DNA from: Porogramme epimiltina
Lineage: Eukaryota > Basidiomycota > Agaricomycetes > Polyporales > Polyporaceae
Length of the DNA: 64,000 nt
NCBI GenBank assembly: GCA_900155495.1
Contig: FTLJ01000473.1
Coordinates: 1 to 64,000, forward strand
Direction: 5' to 3'
Below the pieces are notes generated by a model. It ran no database searches. It saw only the letters and a program-made list of their open reading frames with translations, and was not told where the DNA came from. Position 1 is the first letter of the stretch, and each line of letters opens with the position of its first letter. A program made the position numbers and the translations under genes. Below, piece after piece: positions 1-11,367 of this stretch.

Positions 1-29
1 CGGGAGGAGGGGGGAGGGGCCTTGGGCAT
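1..29 (-). CDS. 5' end of a gene leaving the window (partial)
   Basis: An ATG on the minus strand at 29 opens a frame reading MPKAPPPPP up to the window edge. Upstream of it (to the right) is a pyrimidine-rich leader and a TATA-like element on the minus strand near 115-125, about 90 bases away, which fits a fungal promoter and 5' leader. Only nine residues are visible, so the product cannot be named. The proline run could equally be chance in this purine-rich strand. Confidence 0.35.
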
Positions 30-1296
30 GATGCCTTGCGGGGAGGGGTGGAGGGGGTGGGGGGAAAGGGTGCGGAAGGGATGGAGAGGAGAGGACTGAG
101 AGGGCGCTGAGGAGAGTGTATAAGTACGAGGGGAGGTGGGAATGAAATGAGGGCGGTCGGGAAGGCGCGCTGGGGAATGCCGCCGGCGAGACTCGTAGTC
201 GCGGGCGCCCATGGAGGAGGCGCTGGGCACGGATGGGTGCACGGTGCAGATGCAGGAACACAGGCGCCGTCCGTCCTCCGACCAGGACCCGCGCTGCTCG
301 CACGCCCGCGCCAGGGCCCGTGTTGACGAAAGCGGGACGGGCGGACACCAGCCTCTCTCTGGCAATCGGCTGGGAACATCCGCCCCCACATTGTATCATA
401 CCCCCCGTCAACAAATGGACCCGTCCCGTCGTCTTGGCTGCGCCGTCCCGGCTCCTGACGCCCTGCGCTGGCGACCGTCCACGGGCGACCTCGACTCGCA
501 TATCCTCGACGGACGTCCGCGGACTCCCCCCGTCCGTGATGTCAGACGCGCCCTTCGCGGTATGAGGTCACCGAGCCTCCGTCGCACCTGCGCTATGCCG
601 CTCTGTCCAGCCTGGCTGCCGCCCCGTCCAGCATCGAGGGCTCCCACAAGAACGCATAGCCATCTCGATCTCTGTCGCGGGCACCTGTCGCACCGGTCTT
701 AGCCAGCCTTGCGCCTACTTGCGCACACCCGCCGCCGCCGTCCCCTGCGCCTCTGCGCCTCTGCCACCCGCCAGTGCCACGCTGCTGCGCGTCCGAGACC
801 CCCCGCCCAGCCCCGAGCGGTGCACATTCGCGGACAGCCCCCCGCGCCCGATTCGGATCGTCGCGCCGGTGCCTGCCCACCCCACGTGTCTCACCGCCGC
901 TCGCAACCAGCCTCCTGGTTGCCTTCTCTGCCCGTTTCAAACGCCGACAAGACAAAATCAATGCCCTTCTTCTCCCTCGCTGCGCCCGAGCGCACCCTGG
1001 GCCCCCCTTGTCCCCCTCATCGCCCTCCGCGCACACGGATGCAAACGCGTCCAACAGCTATGCGCTACAGCTGCCAAATGAATAAATACCCGCTCAATGG
1101 CGCTGGATATAGACCGCTGGTGACGGAGCGGGGACCCGGTAGTTTCCAGGTCACTGACCATATTGACGACGTAGACTTTCCCACAAGAACGGGGGTTCCT
1201 CCTGCCGCCTTTGGCCTGCTTGGCCGTCTACCGGCCCAATCCCACCCTTAAAAGACGTGTACCAATCGGAGCTTCACGAACTAAAACTCATCCGTG
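30..1296. other. intergenic, promoter side of the partial left gene
   Basis: GC-rich stretch between the start of the left partial gene and the stop of the UPF0047 gene. Several overlapping reading frames of 60-180 codons occur on both strands, but they are rich in Arg/Pro/Ala and look like composition effects. No motif or splice-joined frame was recognised. Confidence 0.5.
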
Positions 1297-2549
1297 TCAG
1301 TCATCGGCCCATGCTCCAGCGAGATTAACGCACAGGATAGTCGCAACGACCCGGCGCGCGTGAGGAGCGTGCCGGAACTCCGTAAGGTAGATGCCTACGT
1401 AAACCCCCCGCAGTTAGCATAATGGAAGCAGAAACTATTGAATTAATGCGGCTTTGTGGTTAATGGGTCGCCCACCTTGCCATGTACCGAGATTCAGGCG
1501 GCCTGCGGTGATAGGGATACAGATTGACGTCCCCACGAGAGACGTTTTCGTATGTGACACGCTGCAGGCAATCTCTGATTGAGAGCGCGCTGGAATCCCC
1601 GGAGCAACGGAGCACTCACGAATCACTGAGATATAGAACATGCATCGGCGGAAAGCCGTCCGAAGCCGCCGTCAGTGAAAATACCACCTCTCCGATAGTA
1701 CTAGACACTTACTCGGGTCCCTCATCAGTATGTCGCCAGTCGAAGCTCTCGGGCACAATGTTATCCAGAGCCATGTCCATGTCTAGCCCGCCAAGGAATA
1801 GGCCGCCCGGCGAGAACCCATCATTAGCTCGAGTGTATCGAACAGCCGGGACATCGTTTTCCGCGATGATTCTCACCTCGCCGGACATCTACGTTTCATA
1901 CAACGCGTTGAGTACACCGCTGGGCGGGAAACCGTATGCAATGCTCACCTGGATCAAAGTTCTCGTTGATCGTGAGCGCTGCGGAGGTGTGTTGTCTACG
2001 TAAGGCGTCAGCATGTAAAAGGGCTGGCCACTCAAATTGGCGTGGACGTTGTGTTATGGTATAGCACCCACATGAAGAGGTACAGCACTCCGATCTGTGC
2101 ACGGCAAAAATTGAGCAGGTCAGCCAACTTGTTACATTCGCGTTCTCATGGAATTGGAGTATGGCGCTTCGGACCACCGCTGCCACAAGAACACGCGACG
2201 CCGTACTGCCTCCACCCCGTTCGTTGTTTCGGACAGGAAGTGACTACTACATGCCGATCTCGTGCCGATCTCGTGCTAGGGGAATCCGCCGCAAAAGCAC
2301 GTCTGGGGAATTTCATGATCATTCTCCCTCGGCGACTTCCATCAACGTTATGGCATCACAGCGCCCCGTGTCGGACGGAGGTGAAGCCGCGGGGTCTCCA
2401 GCCAAGCAGAAACGTTTAGAAGCGATCATGACACGACAACTAACCTGAACGCCTTCTAGGCCCGGGCCGATTTGACTGACCACTTCGTTTGTAACGAGAT
2501 GGCAGCCCTTGCTGCGGCGCCCGAGGGTGAATGTCTTCTGCCAACCCAT
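1297..2549 (-). CDS. UPF0047 / YjbQ family protein (secondary thiamine-phosphate synthase-like fold)
   Basis: Eight exons on the minus strand: 2549-2445, 2094-2072, 1995-1949, 1888-1877, 1782-1713, 1625-1620, 1561-1476, 1394-1297. They give 148 residues, the normal length for this family. All phases close. Family landmarks appear in order only after splicing: WQKTFTL and HLVTNEVV at the N-terminus, IQHTSAALTINENFDP, DMDMALDNIVPE, RHTDEGP, HTKTSLVGTS, GRLNLGTWQG and a final ATIL segment. Bacterial YjbQ shows weak thiamine-phosphate synthase activity; the role in fungi is not established. Exons 4 and 6 are only 12 and 6 bases long. The first intron (2444-2095, 350 bases) is far longer than its neighbours. 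The ATG at 2549 was chosen because it places the family N-terminus correctly; an upstream coding exon is not excluded. Confidence 0.88.
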
Positions 2550-3576
2550 GTGTACTTGAAGCACGGCCTTGTGAGTATAGACGAAAAGCGGACGACCCCT
2601 CGGATCGACGGTCGTGGATGCTGGAAGATGACCGAGATGGAATAAGCAAGACTGATCAACGTATCATCGCCCCCGATCTAGGGCTATGACGTCATTGCTC
2701 TCCGTCGTCGACGGGTGTGCCTGGTACGCGGCCCCGGTGTAGTTACTCACCGTATATCTTAACGACAGGAATTACAAAGCGTCTAAGCATTCGATGAAGT
2801 TACAGAGCTAAGAAACTGTTTGTATTCAACGATTAAATACACAAGTTGCAAACTTGGGGATGAGGTACCAGCCGGGTTTGAGTGGTTAATTGTAGACCGG
2901 CCGAAGCTGCTCGAGGTACATCGGTTTCGTGAATGTTTCTGTGGGAACACGCAGGCGCACTTTCGGAAGACCGCCTCCTCATGCGAGCGTTCTCCCTCAC
3001 GGATCATCTCCCAAACTCTGGAAGCCGTGCACGGCTAGGGTGTCTCCGAGGACATTACACTACGTCCAGGGTAGGAGCAGGCAGGCATTGAGTGTGGTTC
3101 CCATGGCTTTACGGTATAACCATTCACTCACCCACAGGGGCCCGAGTTCCGCGGACCGCTATGATCTCCGTTGGACGTCGTGCCTCTTTGGCTCCAGGAT
3201 CGAGATTTTCTCGCAACCGATCGCGTAGCCTGGACCATGCCTATGGTCCGGGGCAGGCTGCATCGCGGTAGGGTACGGAGTCCTGCTGAGCGCGAGGCTC
3301 GGAGACAAGACTGGTAACCGTCACATCTCTGGAAACGGAGCCCCACTTGCGCCGCCGGCGGGAGTCTCTGTCACTCTAGCTTCCTACGGCGGGTTGAAAC
3401 GGATGAGAAATGGTTTAATCCTGAACGTTCCTATGGTACAACAATAGATTGGGCTGGCCCCTACCAAGTCAGCGTGTAACCTGTATGGCAAACACGCGGG
3501 AGCAGTCCTTACCGTTTGTTACATGTCGTGGTGGGCGGGGCCGGGTGTACCTGGGCACGTCACCGGTGCCGGGCCG
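2550..3576. other. intergenic, upstream of the UPF0047 gene
   Basis: About 1 kb with no gene I can support. A plus-strand frame at 2820-3038 (72 codons) has no recognisable motif and no flanking splice structure. A short perfect inverted repeat, 7-base arms with a 4-base loop, lies at 3232-3249. Confidence 0.5.
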
Positions 3577-4500
3577 TCAACCTCGTGCTGCCCTGCGCTC
3601 GGCCTCAAGGATGGCATCGAATTCCGCCTGCGCCTGGACGCGTGGGTCTTCGCCTTCGGAAGCGCTCTGTTGGACAGATACGCGCTCCGAGACCCTCTGC
3701 CGCTCGTGGCGCTGCCGGAGCTCATCCCAGGTTGAATGTTTTCCGGCGTTTTGAGCGTTGGCTTCGCGGATAGCATCCCATGCACTCTTCGGACGAGCGG
3801 AAGATGAGTCTCCGGCAACTAAGGAAAGGGAACCGTTTAAGCATCGATGAAACGGCGCCGGCGGAGGGCGGCATCACCTTGCGGAAGCGCAGCAGGCCCC
3901 GAGGAGGGCGTCGGCGCCGCGGCGTCAGAGGTGATGGTTGAGGGATTACCAAGAAGGTCCGCGCCAGGGTTGAGCACCTCTCCGTGCTCCTCTCTGCGCT
4001 TCATGATGCTTTCCAGAATCTTGTTATTGTCCAGCCGAGGAAAGAGCGGGGTCTGGCTACCCAGCCGCTTGTTCACGTTCTCGAGAACGAGGAGGAACGC
4101 TTCCCGGTCGTCGAGTTTCCGAGCAAACTTCTTGTGTTGACGGAAGTAATCCAATATGCCAACACCGTATCCCGATACCGCAGCCACTCCGATGATGGTA
4201 GTAGGGAAGCGGACCCTGGGTTTGAAGCGGTAACAGGCGAGGCCAGCTGCAGCCCCCCAGAGAGCGGTGTGGAGGTACTGCGGGGATGCCGAGCGTGTTA
4301 TGACATTGAACGGGTCAGTCGGCAAGTCAAAAGCATTGGTAACGCACGGGCAGGTACCGGTGATAACCGGGGAGAAATGAGACGGAGAGGTCGAAGTCGT
4401 GCTGCGAAAGGAGGCCAGACTCGAGGTCGGGCCTGAGGAGGACCTCCGTGCGGGAGCGGGAGGCGAAGGTGTGGTCGAACCAGCTCTTTGCGAGGGCCAT
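3577..4500 (-). CDS. two-membrane-segment protein, OCIA-domain-like (tentative)
   Basis: Three exons: 4500-4348, 4277-3878 and 3818-3577, giving 264 residues; phases 0 and 1 match at the two introns (70 and 59 bases). Two hydrophobic segments are predicted near residues 52-69 and 77-94, followed by a charged helix. The last exon reads as a charged, helix-prone tail containing SAWDAIREAN and QAEFDAILEAERRAA. This layout (short N-terminus, two close membrane spans, charged tail) resembles fungal proteins annotated with an OCIA domain, which are mitochondrial or endosomal membrane proteins. I have not verified the domain itself. Without the third exon the frame would stop earlier, at 3837. The gene is divergent from the RhoGEF gene. 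Confidence 0.75.
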
Positions 4501-4896
4501 GATGGATGGGTGCCGTCGGTGTGAGCAGGAACAGGAAGAAGCGAAGGTGGACGCCGAGGCTGGACGGGCGGCGAGTGTGAGGATGGATGGGGAAGCCACG
4601 GCTGAGACGCGTCAGGGCAAGCGGGGAGCGAATGGGGCGAGGGCGCGCCTGCTCACGTGACTGTGTCTGGGCCGGGGGTGGCAGGCTGCAGGAACGTGCG
4701 GAGGCGAGGGCGCCCCCAAGGCGCCTTGGACGTCGGGACTCTCGAGGGTCCTTGCACGCTCCTTGCCATCTCTTCCTGGCGCGCCCCCCACGCATCCTCC
4801 CCCTGCCGCCAGTTCACGACTCGTCAGCACTCGTCTGCCTCCCCCACTCGCCCCTGCGCATCCACGCTCCTTGGCTACGTTCCCAGTCTCTCGCTC
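4501..4896. promoter_or_regulatory. shared divergent promoter region (OCIA-like / RhoGEF)
   Basis: 396 bases between two start codons pointing away from each other. The plus-strand half is very C-rich just before the RhoGEF ATG, as is common in basidiomycete leaders. No clear TATA box was seen. Confidence 0.5.
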
Positions 4897-7800
4897 ATGG
4901 CCGTATCCGACATCCCGAGCAAACCTCTTCCCCCGCCCGCCAGGGATGAGAAGCTCCCGTCCATCCCCCCGCTCGACTTTGAAGACTTTGCCGCCCCTCG
5001 TCCGCCCCCCAAGATCGTTCAACAACTCGCCGAAGACTCGCCGCCCCAGATCCCTCACAAGCCGTCTCCCATCGATACTAAAGCCTCCCTCGGCGCGTCT
5101 GACTTGTGTACGTTCTCATCTCCTTGCATTTCGGGCCCGCCTCTAATATCTGTGTTATAAAGCCCTCGGCTCTGCACCCCTCACTCCCGTTACACCTTTA
5201 CCGGGGGCGCTGCCGCCAGCACCGTCATCGCCATCAGCCGACGGGAAGCCTAAGAAAGCCAATCCCCTCACAGACCTTATTGACACGGAGAAGCTGTATG
5301 TGGAGCTCCTGACTGGGGTTATCCGAGTGCGTACAGCTTCCATTCGCCGCGACCATGGCGTCTGCTTCGGCGACTAATTAATGAACGTCTTCTGCACCCT
5401 CCAGAAAGTGGCGGCAGCATGGTCGCGGGCGAATCTCCCGCCACCAGAGCTGGATACCATGTTCCGCAGCATAGAAGGCATTTACAAGGCCAATCGTTCC
5501 CTGCTCTCGGTGTGTCTGCCTCTCCTTGGCTCTTCGTTTCCACTCACAAGCGCATGTCAGAAATTAAAGGAGATTGGAACGAACCCCAAGGGTCTTGGCG
5601 ATCTGTTGATGAAATGGGTCAGCGCTTTCGGTCTGCGCCCGCTGTCCCCATCTAACAATGTGTGTAGATCGATGATCTTGAAGGTCCGTACACCAGCTAC
5701 TCCACAAAGTTTTGCAGTGGCTTCGACGCATGGGAGCCTGTCCAAGAAAACCCTCGTGTGCGCACTGTCCTTGCTATGTTCTCCTCGTCCAACCCTCCTC
5801 CTCTGCCCACATACGCTCCGGCGCATCCATCGGAGCCTATAATCTGGACTCTCGACGAGCTCTTCCTCCTTCCAAAGGGTCGACTCAAGTACTACAAGAA
5901 GCTATACGGTCGGTTGCTCAAGAGCACAAGTCCTGGTCGGAGCGACCATCGGTTGCTAACGGGAGCGTTGGAGAAGCTTGACAAATTACTCGCTGCTATC
6001 GAGAGCCGGGCGAACATTCGCGTCGGTGGAACGGCCCCGAAAGGGGAGGCGCCGCCGCCGCCCATCGAGACAGAAGATGAGGTCGTGATCGACATGCGTA
6101 CTCGGCAAAGTACGTTGGAGCCCCAGCCACGTGCCCCCGCTTCGACCCCAAGCTCTCCTTCGCAACGGGCTAGTGATTCCACTCGTACGAGCGACAGTCG
6201 GTCGAGCAGGTTAGCCAGTGCACGCGACTATTTTATGGCGTGAATTCTTACGATTGTTTTCGTGTAGTGGGCGACGGTCCGTTGATACCGCGCCTACGAC
6301 AGATGGTCGTGCATCTACGTCTACGTTGTCCATGCCTATCACAGATCTAGAGAGACGGCTTTCTACGGAACGCACCTTGGACATTTTCACGATGAAACCC
6401 AAGGTTTGTCTGACTTACATATCCAAGTGAAAGTCTCTCATTAGAGCACCTAACAGCAAGTGCGCTTGCAAATTGCTCCTCCCAACTTACACTATACCCG
6501 AGAGCTGCGTTGCTCTACCCCTGTCTTCATTTCCTTGGTTCCACGAGCAACCGGTGTAGAGGTTGTACAAGAACGTGGCCATGTCTTCCTCCTCACCGAC
6601 TTGATGCTGGTGTGCGAGAAGATGACTCCCAAGGAGATGGAAGTCGCAGGCCCCAATGGCCCTGACATGTGGCTATTATACCCGCCCCTTGCTGGCAAGC
6701 ATCTACGGGTCGCGCCTGTAGATGGTAAGAATATTTTCATTAAGACCTCGTTTGGCAATTTCTAAATCAGCGTGTGCTATAGATGTTACGCTTTCCGTGA
6801 CGATCCTTCGAAAGGAAACCGTGATGATGCGTGTGGACTCAACAGCCTCTCGTGATCGTTTGATCGCGGACTTCCGTGAATGCATTGACACTGCGTCTTC
6901 ATGTACGTGGTCATTGTCACTTACAATTCGACTATTTACTAACTTAACATGCAGTGTTCCCATCGTCTTCCAAGAATCCACCCCCGCCGGTGCCCGCCCT
7001 ACCATCTATGGCAAGTAACATGGGTGGTAGTGGTCCGTCAAGGCCGCCTTCCGTTCCTCAAGGCGAGCGCCGTGGTAGCAACGTGGGCTCGCCGGAACGG
7101 GCGATGTCTCCTGCTAGTGTCCACTCCCGATCATCCGGGACGCCCTCTCGAGTGAACTCGGCAGGCGCCGCCCTCGCAGACGCAGCGCTCATGGGCGAGT
7201 TTGACAAGATGAACTTGGGACACGCGTCGCCGCAGTCGCCTAACGGGCACGTCCCTCAGGGTTTCCCTCCACGGTCGTCGTCTGCAAACCCAGGGCCATT
7301 TGGTCCCGGACAAATCATGCCCCCGCAAGGATTTGGTCCAGGACAGGTTATGCAGAAACCGTTCGGCCCGGGACAAGTTATGCCTCCTCAGGCTTTCGGT
7401 CCGGGGCAGGTGATGCCTCCTCAATCGTTCGGGCCTGGTCAGACTATGCCCCCTCACATGGGCCGCCCCCCTCCTGGATCATATGTCCCTCCGAACGGCC
7501 CAGGCATGCCGCCACAGCGTAATCCCAGCTTCGGACATGGCCCTCCACCGCCTGGTGGTCCCGGTTTGCCGCCTTCACGTCAGACGAGCTTAAACAGTGG
7601 TCCTCCTCCTGTGGGCCAATCCTTCCAAGGACTCCCCTCTGCGCCACGTCCACCCCAGATGGGCATGGGCATGGGCCCTGGTCCTCGCCCTGGAATGGGC
7701 CCGGGACCAGGCCCGGGATACCCGCCTCCCCGGCCACCCTCCGAGCCTCCGATGGACGGCCTCCGGAAAATGCCCTCGGCGCACTCGCTGGGTGGTCCGC

Positions 7801-8414
7801 GCGGGCCTCCCAATGGCGGACCGGCTCCACCGATGCCCGGCTATCCAGGAGACCTCCCGCCGCCACAGCCAGGGTTCTTACAGCGGAGCGGCTCGTCGAG
7901 CTCATTGCCCAACATGGTCGGTGGGCTGCACGCCCCCCAGCCCCGTCCGCTCCTTCCGTCAGCACAAATGAGCATGCGTTCCGTGTCCACTGCCGGCTCG
8001 TTCTCGATCGAAGAGCCGAGCCCGCCCGGCTCGCCCGTGCAGGAGATCGTGCAGCCGACGGGGCCGGTATCGTCGGTCGTGTCGGCCCAGATGAAGTGCA
8101 AGGTGTTCCTCAAGCAGCAGCACGCGCAATGGAAGTCGCTCGGAAGTGCGCGCTTGCGGCTGTACCGCGAGGACCCGACGAACGTGAAGCAGCTTGTCGT
8201 CGAAGCCGACAACAAGGACAAGACGGTGCTCATCTCGACGATCGTGCTCACCGACGGCGTCGAGCGCGTCGGGAAGACGGGTGTCGCGATCGAGCTCAGC
8301 GACAGGGGCCTCCGCACCGGCGTCGTGTACATGCTCCAGCTGCGGAACGAGAAGAGCGCGGCGGGCCTTTTCGACGAACTGCTCGTTGGTTCCGACCGCT
8401 TCAATGGGCGGTAA
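4897..8414 (+). CDS. Rho guanine nucleotide exchange factor (DH-PH, plus C-terminal PH-like module)
   Basis: Nine exons: 4897-5107, 5163-5326, 5405-5509, 5561-5617, 5668-6209, 6268-6403, 6457-6724, 6783-6902, 6955-8414, giving 1020 residues. The N-terminus (1-100) is proline-rich. A DH domain spans roughly 105-290, with TDLIDTEKLYVELL opening the first helix and GLGDLLMKWIDDLEGPYTSY and a KYYKKLYGRLLK helix inside. A PH domain follows at about 375-535, with the HVFLLTDLMLVCEK strand pair. Residues 540-905 are Pro/Gly/Ser-rich and disordered, with a tandem repeat. The last 105 residues (from MKCKVFLKQQ) look like a second PH/EVH1-type fold. DH-PH proteins load Rho-family GTPases with GTP at the plasma membrane; a Rac1 gene lies 3 kb away, but pairing them is inference. 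Confidence 0.92.
7299..7460 (+). repeat. tandem repeat in the RhoGEF linker (FGPGQ-x-MPPQ)
   Basis: Five successive units of 10-11 residues beginning FGPGQ, most of them followed by a variable residue and MPPQ. The DNA copies differ at third codon positions, so the protein repeat is kept while the DNA has diverged. It lies in the disordered region between the PH domain and the C-terminal module. Confidence 0.85.
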
Positions 8415-8743
8415 GGTGGCCCGGGTGGACTGATGGACGCACTTCGGCGAGGTGACACGGACTACCGACGGACTATACACACCTACTTCATTCATTTTCG
8501 ATTCCTCCCTGCTGTTCACTTTCCTCTTACGTCGTCCTTTGCGCATCCATCGTTGCTGTTCTTTCGCCCGTGCTCACGCCACTACGGACTACTCGCCCAT
8601 CGCACCCCAAGTCCGCATCCTATATTAGACTCCTCTATTAGTCCCTCCCCCCGGCCCAATTCCATTCTATTGGGTGTAGCCCCTACTGCTCTTCCAACAT
8701 AATGATTATCACGTATCCAACGAAGCTGGCTGCGGATCACTGT
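8415..8743. other. convergent 3' region (RhoGEF / Ngl2-like)
   Basis: 329 bases between two stop codons that face each other. It is T/C-rich on the plus strand and presumably holds both 3' untranslated regions. No gene seen. Confidence 0.6.
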
Positions 8744-10678
8744 TCACGTCGACGGCCAGCTGAGATCTGCCGCCAGGGAGATGTGATCGCTTCCACAGAC
8801 GCCTTTGCGAGGAAGACCCTGTCCAAAAGCCTCCTTGCGGTGCGGCTTCGCAAGGCGAGCCACCGATACGTTGCGGCCAGGCGCGTCTAGGACGAAAATG
8901 TAATCTGCGGGCAGAATGGCGAGCGTGAGCGGTGCATGGACGTGGGCGGAGATGGCTCGCAGGAAACGCCCCACCCAACACCGCTTGCCAGTACTGCACG
9001 GTGGACAGAGGGGTGGCGGTCAGCGGGATGCCCACACTCGACAGAAAGGAGGGGTGGACCGGGGCGACGTACGTGCGTATAGCTCGTGTACACCGGCTCC
9101 GCCGCCCCACGCCGCCCAGCGGGGACAGAGACCCTGCTCCCGAACGTTACGCCGTCGCCCGAGATACCCGGGGCCCGCGCCAGCCCTGCGTCGTACACGC
9201 TCACGGGCGGCGCCCCCGCGGCGGCCTCCGCGAAGAGCTGCTCGAGCTCCGCGTCGGAGAGGAGACCGTCCGCGGGCAGTGCCGCGCGCGCGTTCACGAT
9301 GACCCGGTCCGGGTCGCCCTCGCCCGCGCCCTCGTCTTCGTCCTCGTCACCGGTGGGCGCGCGGCCCCCGGACGCGGTGGCGGCGGAGGGGTCGATCGAG
9401 GCGTGCACGACGCGGGACGCGGCGAGCTTCTGCTTTTGGGCGGGGAGGAGCGGGTCGCCGACGAGGAGGGCGTACGCGGCGTCGTCTGGGGGGAAGTTGA
9501 AGTCTGGAGCGTGCCCGCGGGCGGTCAGTCTCAGGGTCGCTCGAGAGATGAAGGTGAAGGGGCGGGCGTGCGGCGGCGATAGGAGGAGCGGGACGTACCG
9601 CCTGCGATGATGCACGGCCAGCGCGACTGGGCGCCGCCGCCCTCGGCGCGGAACCGAGATACTTCGCGGAGGAGCACGCCAATTTGCCTAGCGTATTCAG
9701 TTGAGTCGTGCGGTCCGCGCAGGGGGACGCGACCTGGACGCACCGTGCGCGCTCGTACGTGTACCTGGGGTGTGGCCGTGGCCCAGACGGGTCAGCTCGA
9801 GGTCGGTTCCCGAGGAACCCGAGCGAGCGCAGGAGTGGCAGGGTACTCACGCAGGGTGCCAGAAAAGGTGCGTCGTCGCGACGATCACGCCTTCTTCTTC
9901 ACGCTCATCCCCGCCGCTCCCGCCGGGCCTCCTGCGGAGCGCGACGAGGGACGCGATGTTCTTCGTGCGGAAGCTGAGGCCGCGGCGCGCCGCCGCGTCG
10001 GAGCACTGGGCCTCGGGGCGCACGTCCTGCTCGTCGTACGCGACGACACGCTGGCGGACGGCGGCGAACGCGTCCTTCTGGAACGCGACCAGGCAGCCGT
10101 GTTTCTTGCGCGGGCCCGCGGCGTACACCCAGGCGTAGTTCGCGCGTTGGAGCTCTGGGAAGAGCTTCTCGGTGCGGTCGACTTCCTGAGCGTCCGGACG
10201 CGTGGGGCGTGAGCGTGGGCGCGGGAAGGGGGAAAGTCCGGGCGACGCACCTGAAGACAACAGATCGCAGCTCGGTGTGAGAGGATCTCGCGATAGAGCA
10301 TGTGCTCGCGTTGGCTGGCTTTCAGGCAGTCGCTCGTCGGGAACAGTTCACGACCTGGCACGATCGTTAGCCTCTTTGCAACTGAACCAATATACGCCGT
10401 GCACTCACGGACGAGTGTCTGAGCCAAAATCTAATCGCACAAATGGACATGATTATTGTGGACCGATCAACACAAACACATACACTCACATTCCACGTCA
10501 TGACTCTCGTTGTGTGGGCCGGACTGTCGCCGGAAATTTCGACCCATTCGCGGGGCAGAATATGGCCACGTTCGTCCACGATCGGAGGAGCGGGTTTCTT
10601 CTTGGCTTGTTCCTTCTTCAGCCTCCGCGCCTCCGCCTTTGCTAGGTCCTCGGCGGAAGGCTTGTATACTCTGGACAT
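8744..10678 (-). CDS. NGL2: Ngl2/CCR4-type endonuclease-exonuclease-phosphatase (RNA exonuclease)
   Basis: Nine exons: 10678-10490, 10430-10409, 10354-10251, 10185-9851, 9764-9744, 9687-9599, 9503-9073, 8993-8975, 8904-8744, giving 456 residues. The full EEP catalytic set becomes continuous after splicing: MTWNILAQTLVRRELFP (active-site Asn), CCLQEVDR (metal-binding Glu), VATTHLFWHP (His), IIAGGDFN (Asp/Asn), LDYIFVLD (Asp) and GSDHISL (final Asp-His). Yeast Ngl2 trims the 3' end of 5.8S rRNA; the same fold also serves deadenylases, so the substrate is inferred. Exons 2, 5 and 8 are 22, 21 and 19 bases. The frame extends upstream of the chosen ATG, but with no further ATG before a stop. Confidence 0.9.
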
Positions 10679-11367
10679 GGAGGACAGCAACCTACGCTGT
10701 ACGAGGACGAGGAAAGTTGAGTTCAGAATCCCGGGAATTACGGGAACGGTGTGGCGGGGAACGTGCGGGACGATCCTCCTAACGAGATGCGCCAACTTCC
10801 CTTCACCTTCCTTGCTAACCAAGGAGCTGACAATCACGGTTCCAGTGATATCGTGGCTTAGAACAGGATTTGCGAACCGTCGTGGTCCGCAACGTCATGG
10901 ACTAGTCGAGATCACATGATCTAGGCGAGTTGTCGCAAAAAATCCGGCGGTGTCTATGATTGATAACCAAGTCTTACAAGCCATTCAAATACGACATTAC
11001 ACGGTACGATGGGGAATAGGCATCCAAATGACGAGCTCCGACCGCATGAAGAAGGGGCCTGGCAGGAACGTAATATGATATCACTCAGAGGCACTGGCTA
11101 GAAAAGAGGATACACCGGAAGCGCAGGGTAGACATGAACGACCAAAGTGTGACCGGGAGTCCCGCTATGGGCCTACGGCGGAATTAGGAGGGGAATCGGA
11201 CGGTGGCCGTCATGAATCTCGCGCAACACCCCGGATGCGGCATGCGAGTCGGAGCGTGGCGGACGGGGAGCGCGTACTGGAAGTCGTAAATGGTTGCAAG
11301 ATCGTAAATGGTATGATGGTAGTAGTCGTACTGGCGGGTCATGATTGAAACGCATCCGAGAACGCTC
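10679..11367. other. intergenic between rac1 3' end and Ngl2-like 5' end
   Basis: Both flanking genes are on the minus strand, so this holds the rac1 3' untranslated region and the Ngl2-like promoter. No further gene or motif seen. Confidence 0.55.

Noticed and set aside
211..1251. Several overlapping reading frames of 110-180 codons on both strands
   Set aside because: Extreme Arg/Pro/Ala content, no motifs, no splice structure; they follow from GC-rich composition.
2252..2275. 11-base tandem duplication
   Set aside because: A two-copy repeat inside an intron; too small to be a functional array.
10679..10837. N-terminal extension of the Ngl2-like protein, looking slightly like a mitochondrial presequence
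   Set aside because: The frame has no ATG before a stop codon; it would need a non-ATG start or an unseen exon.
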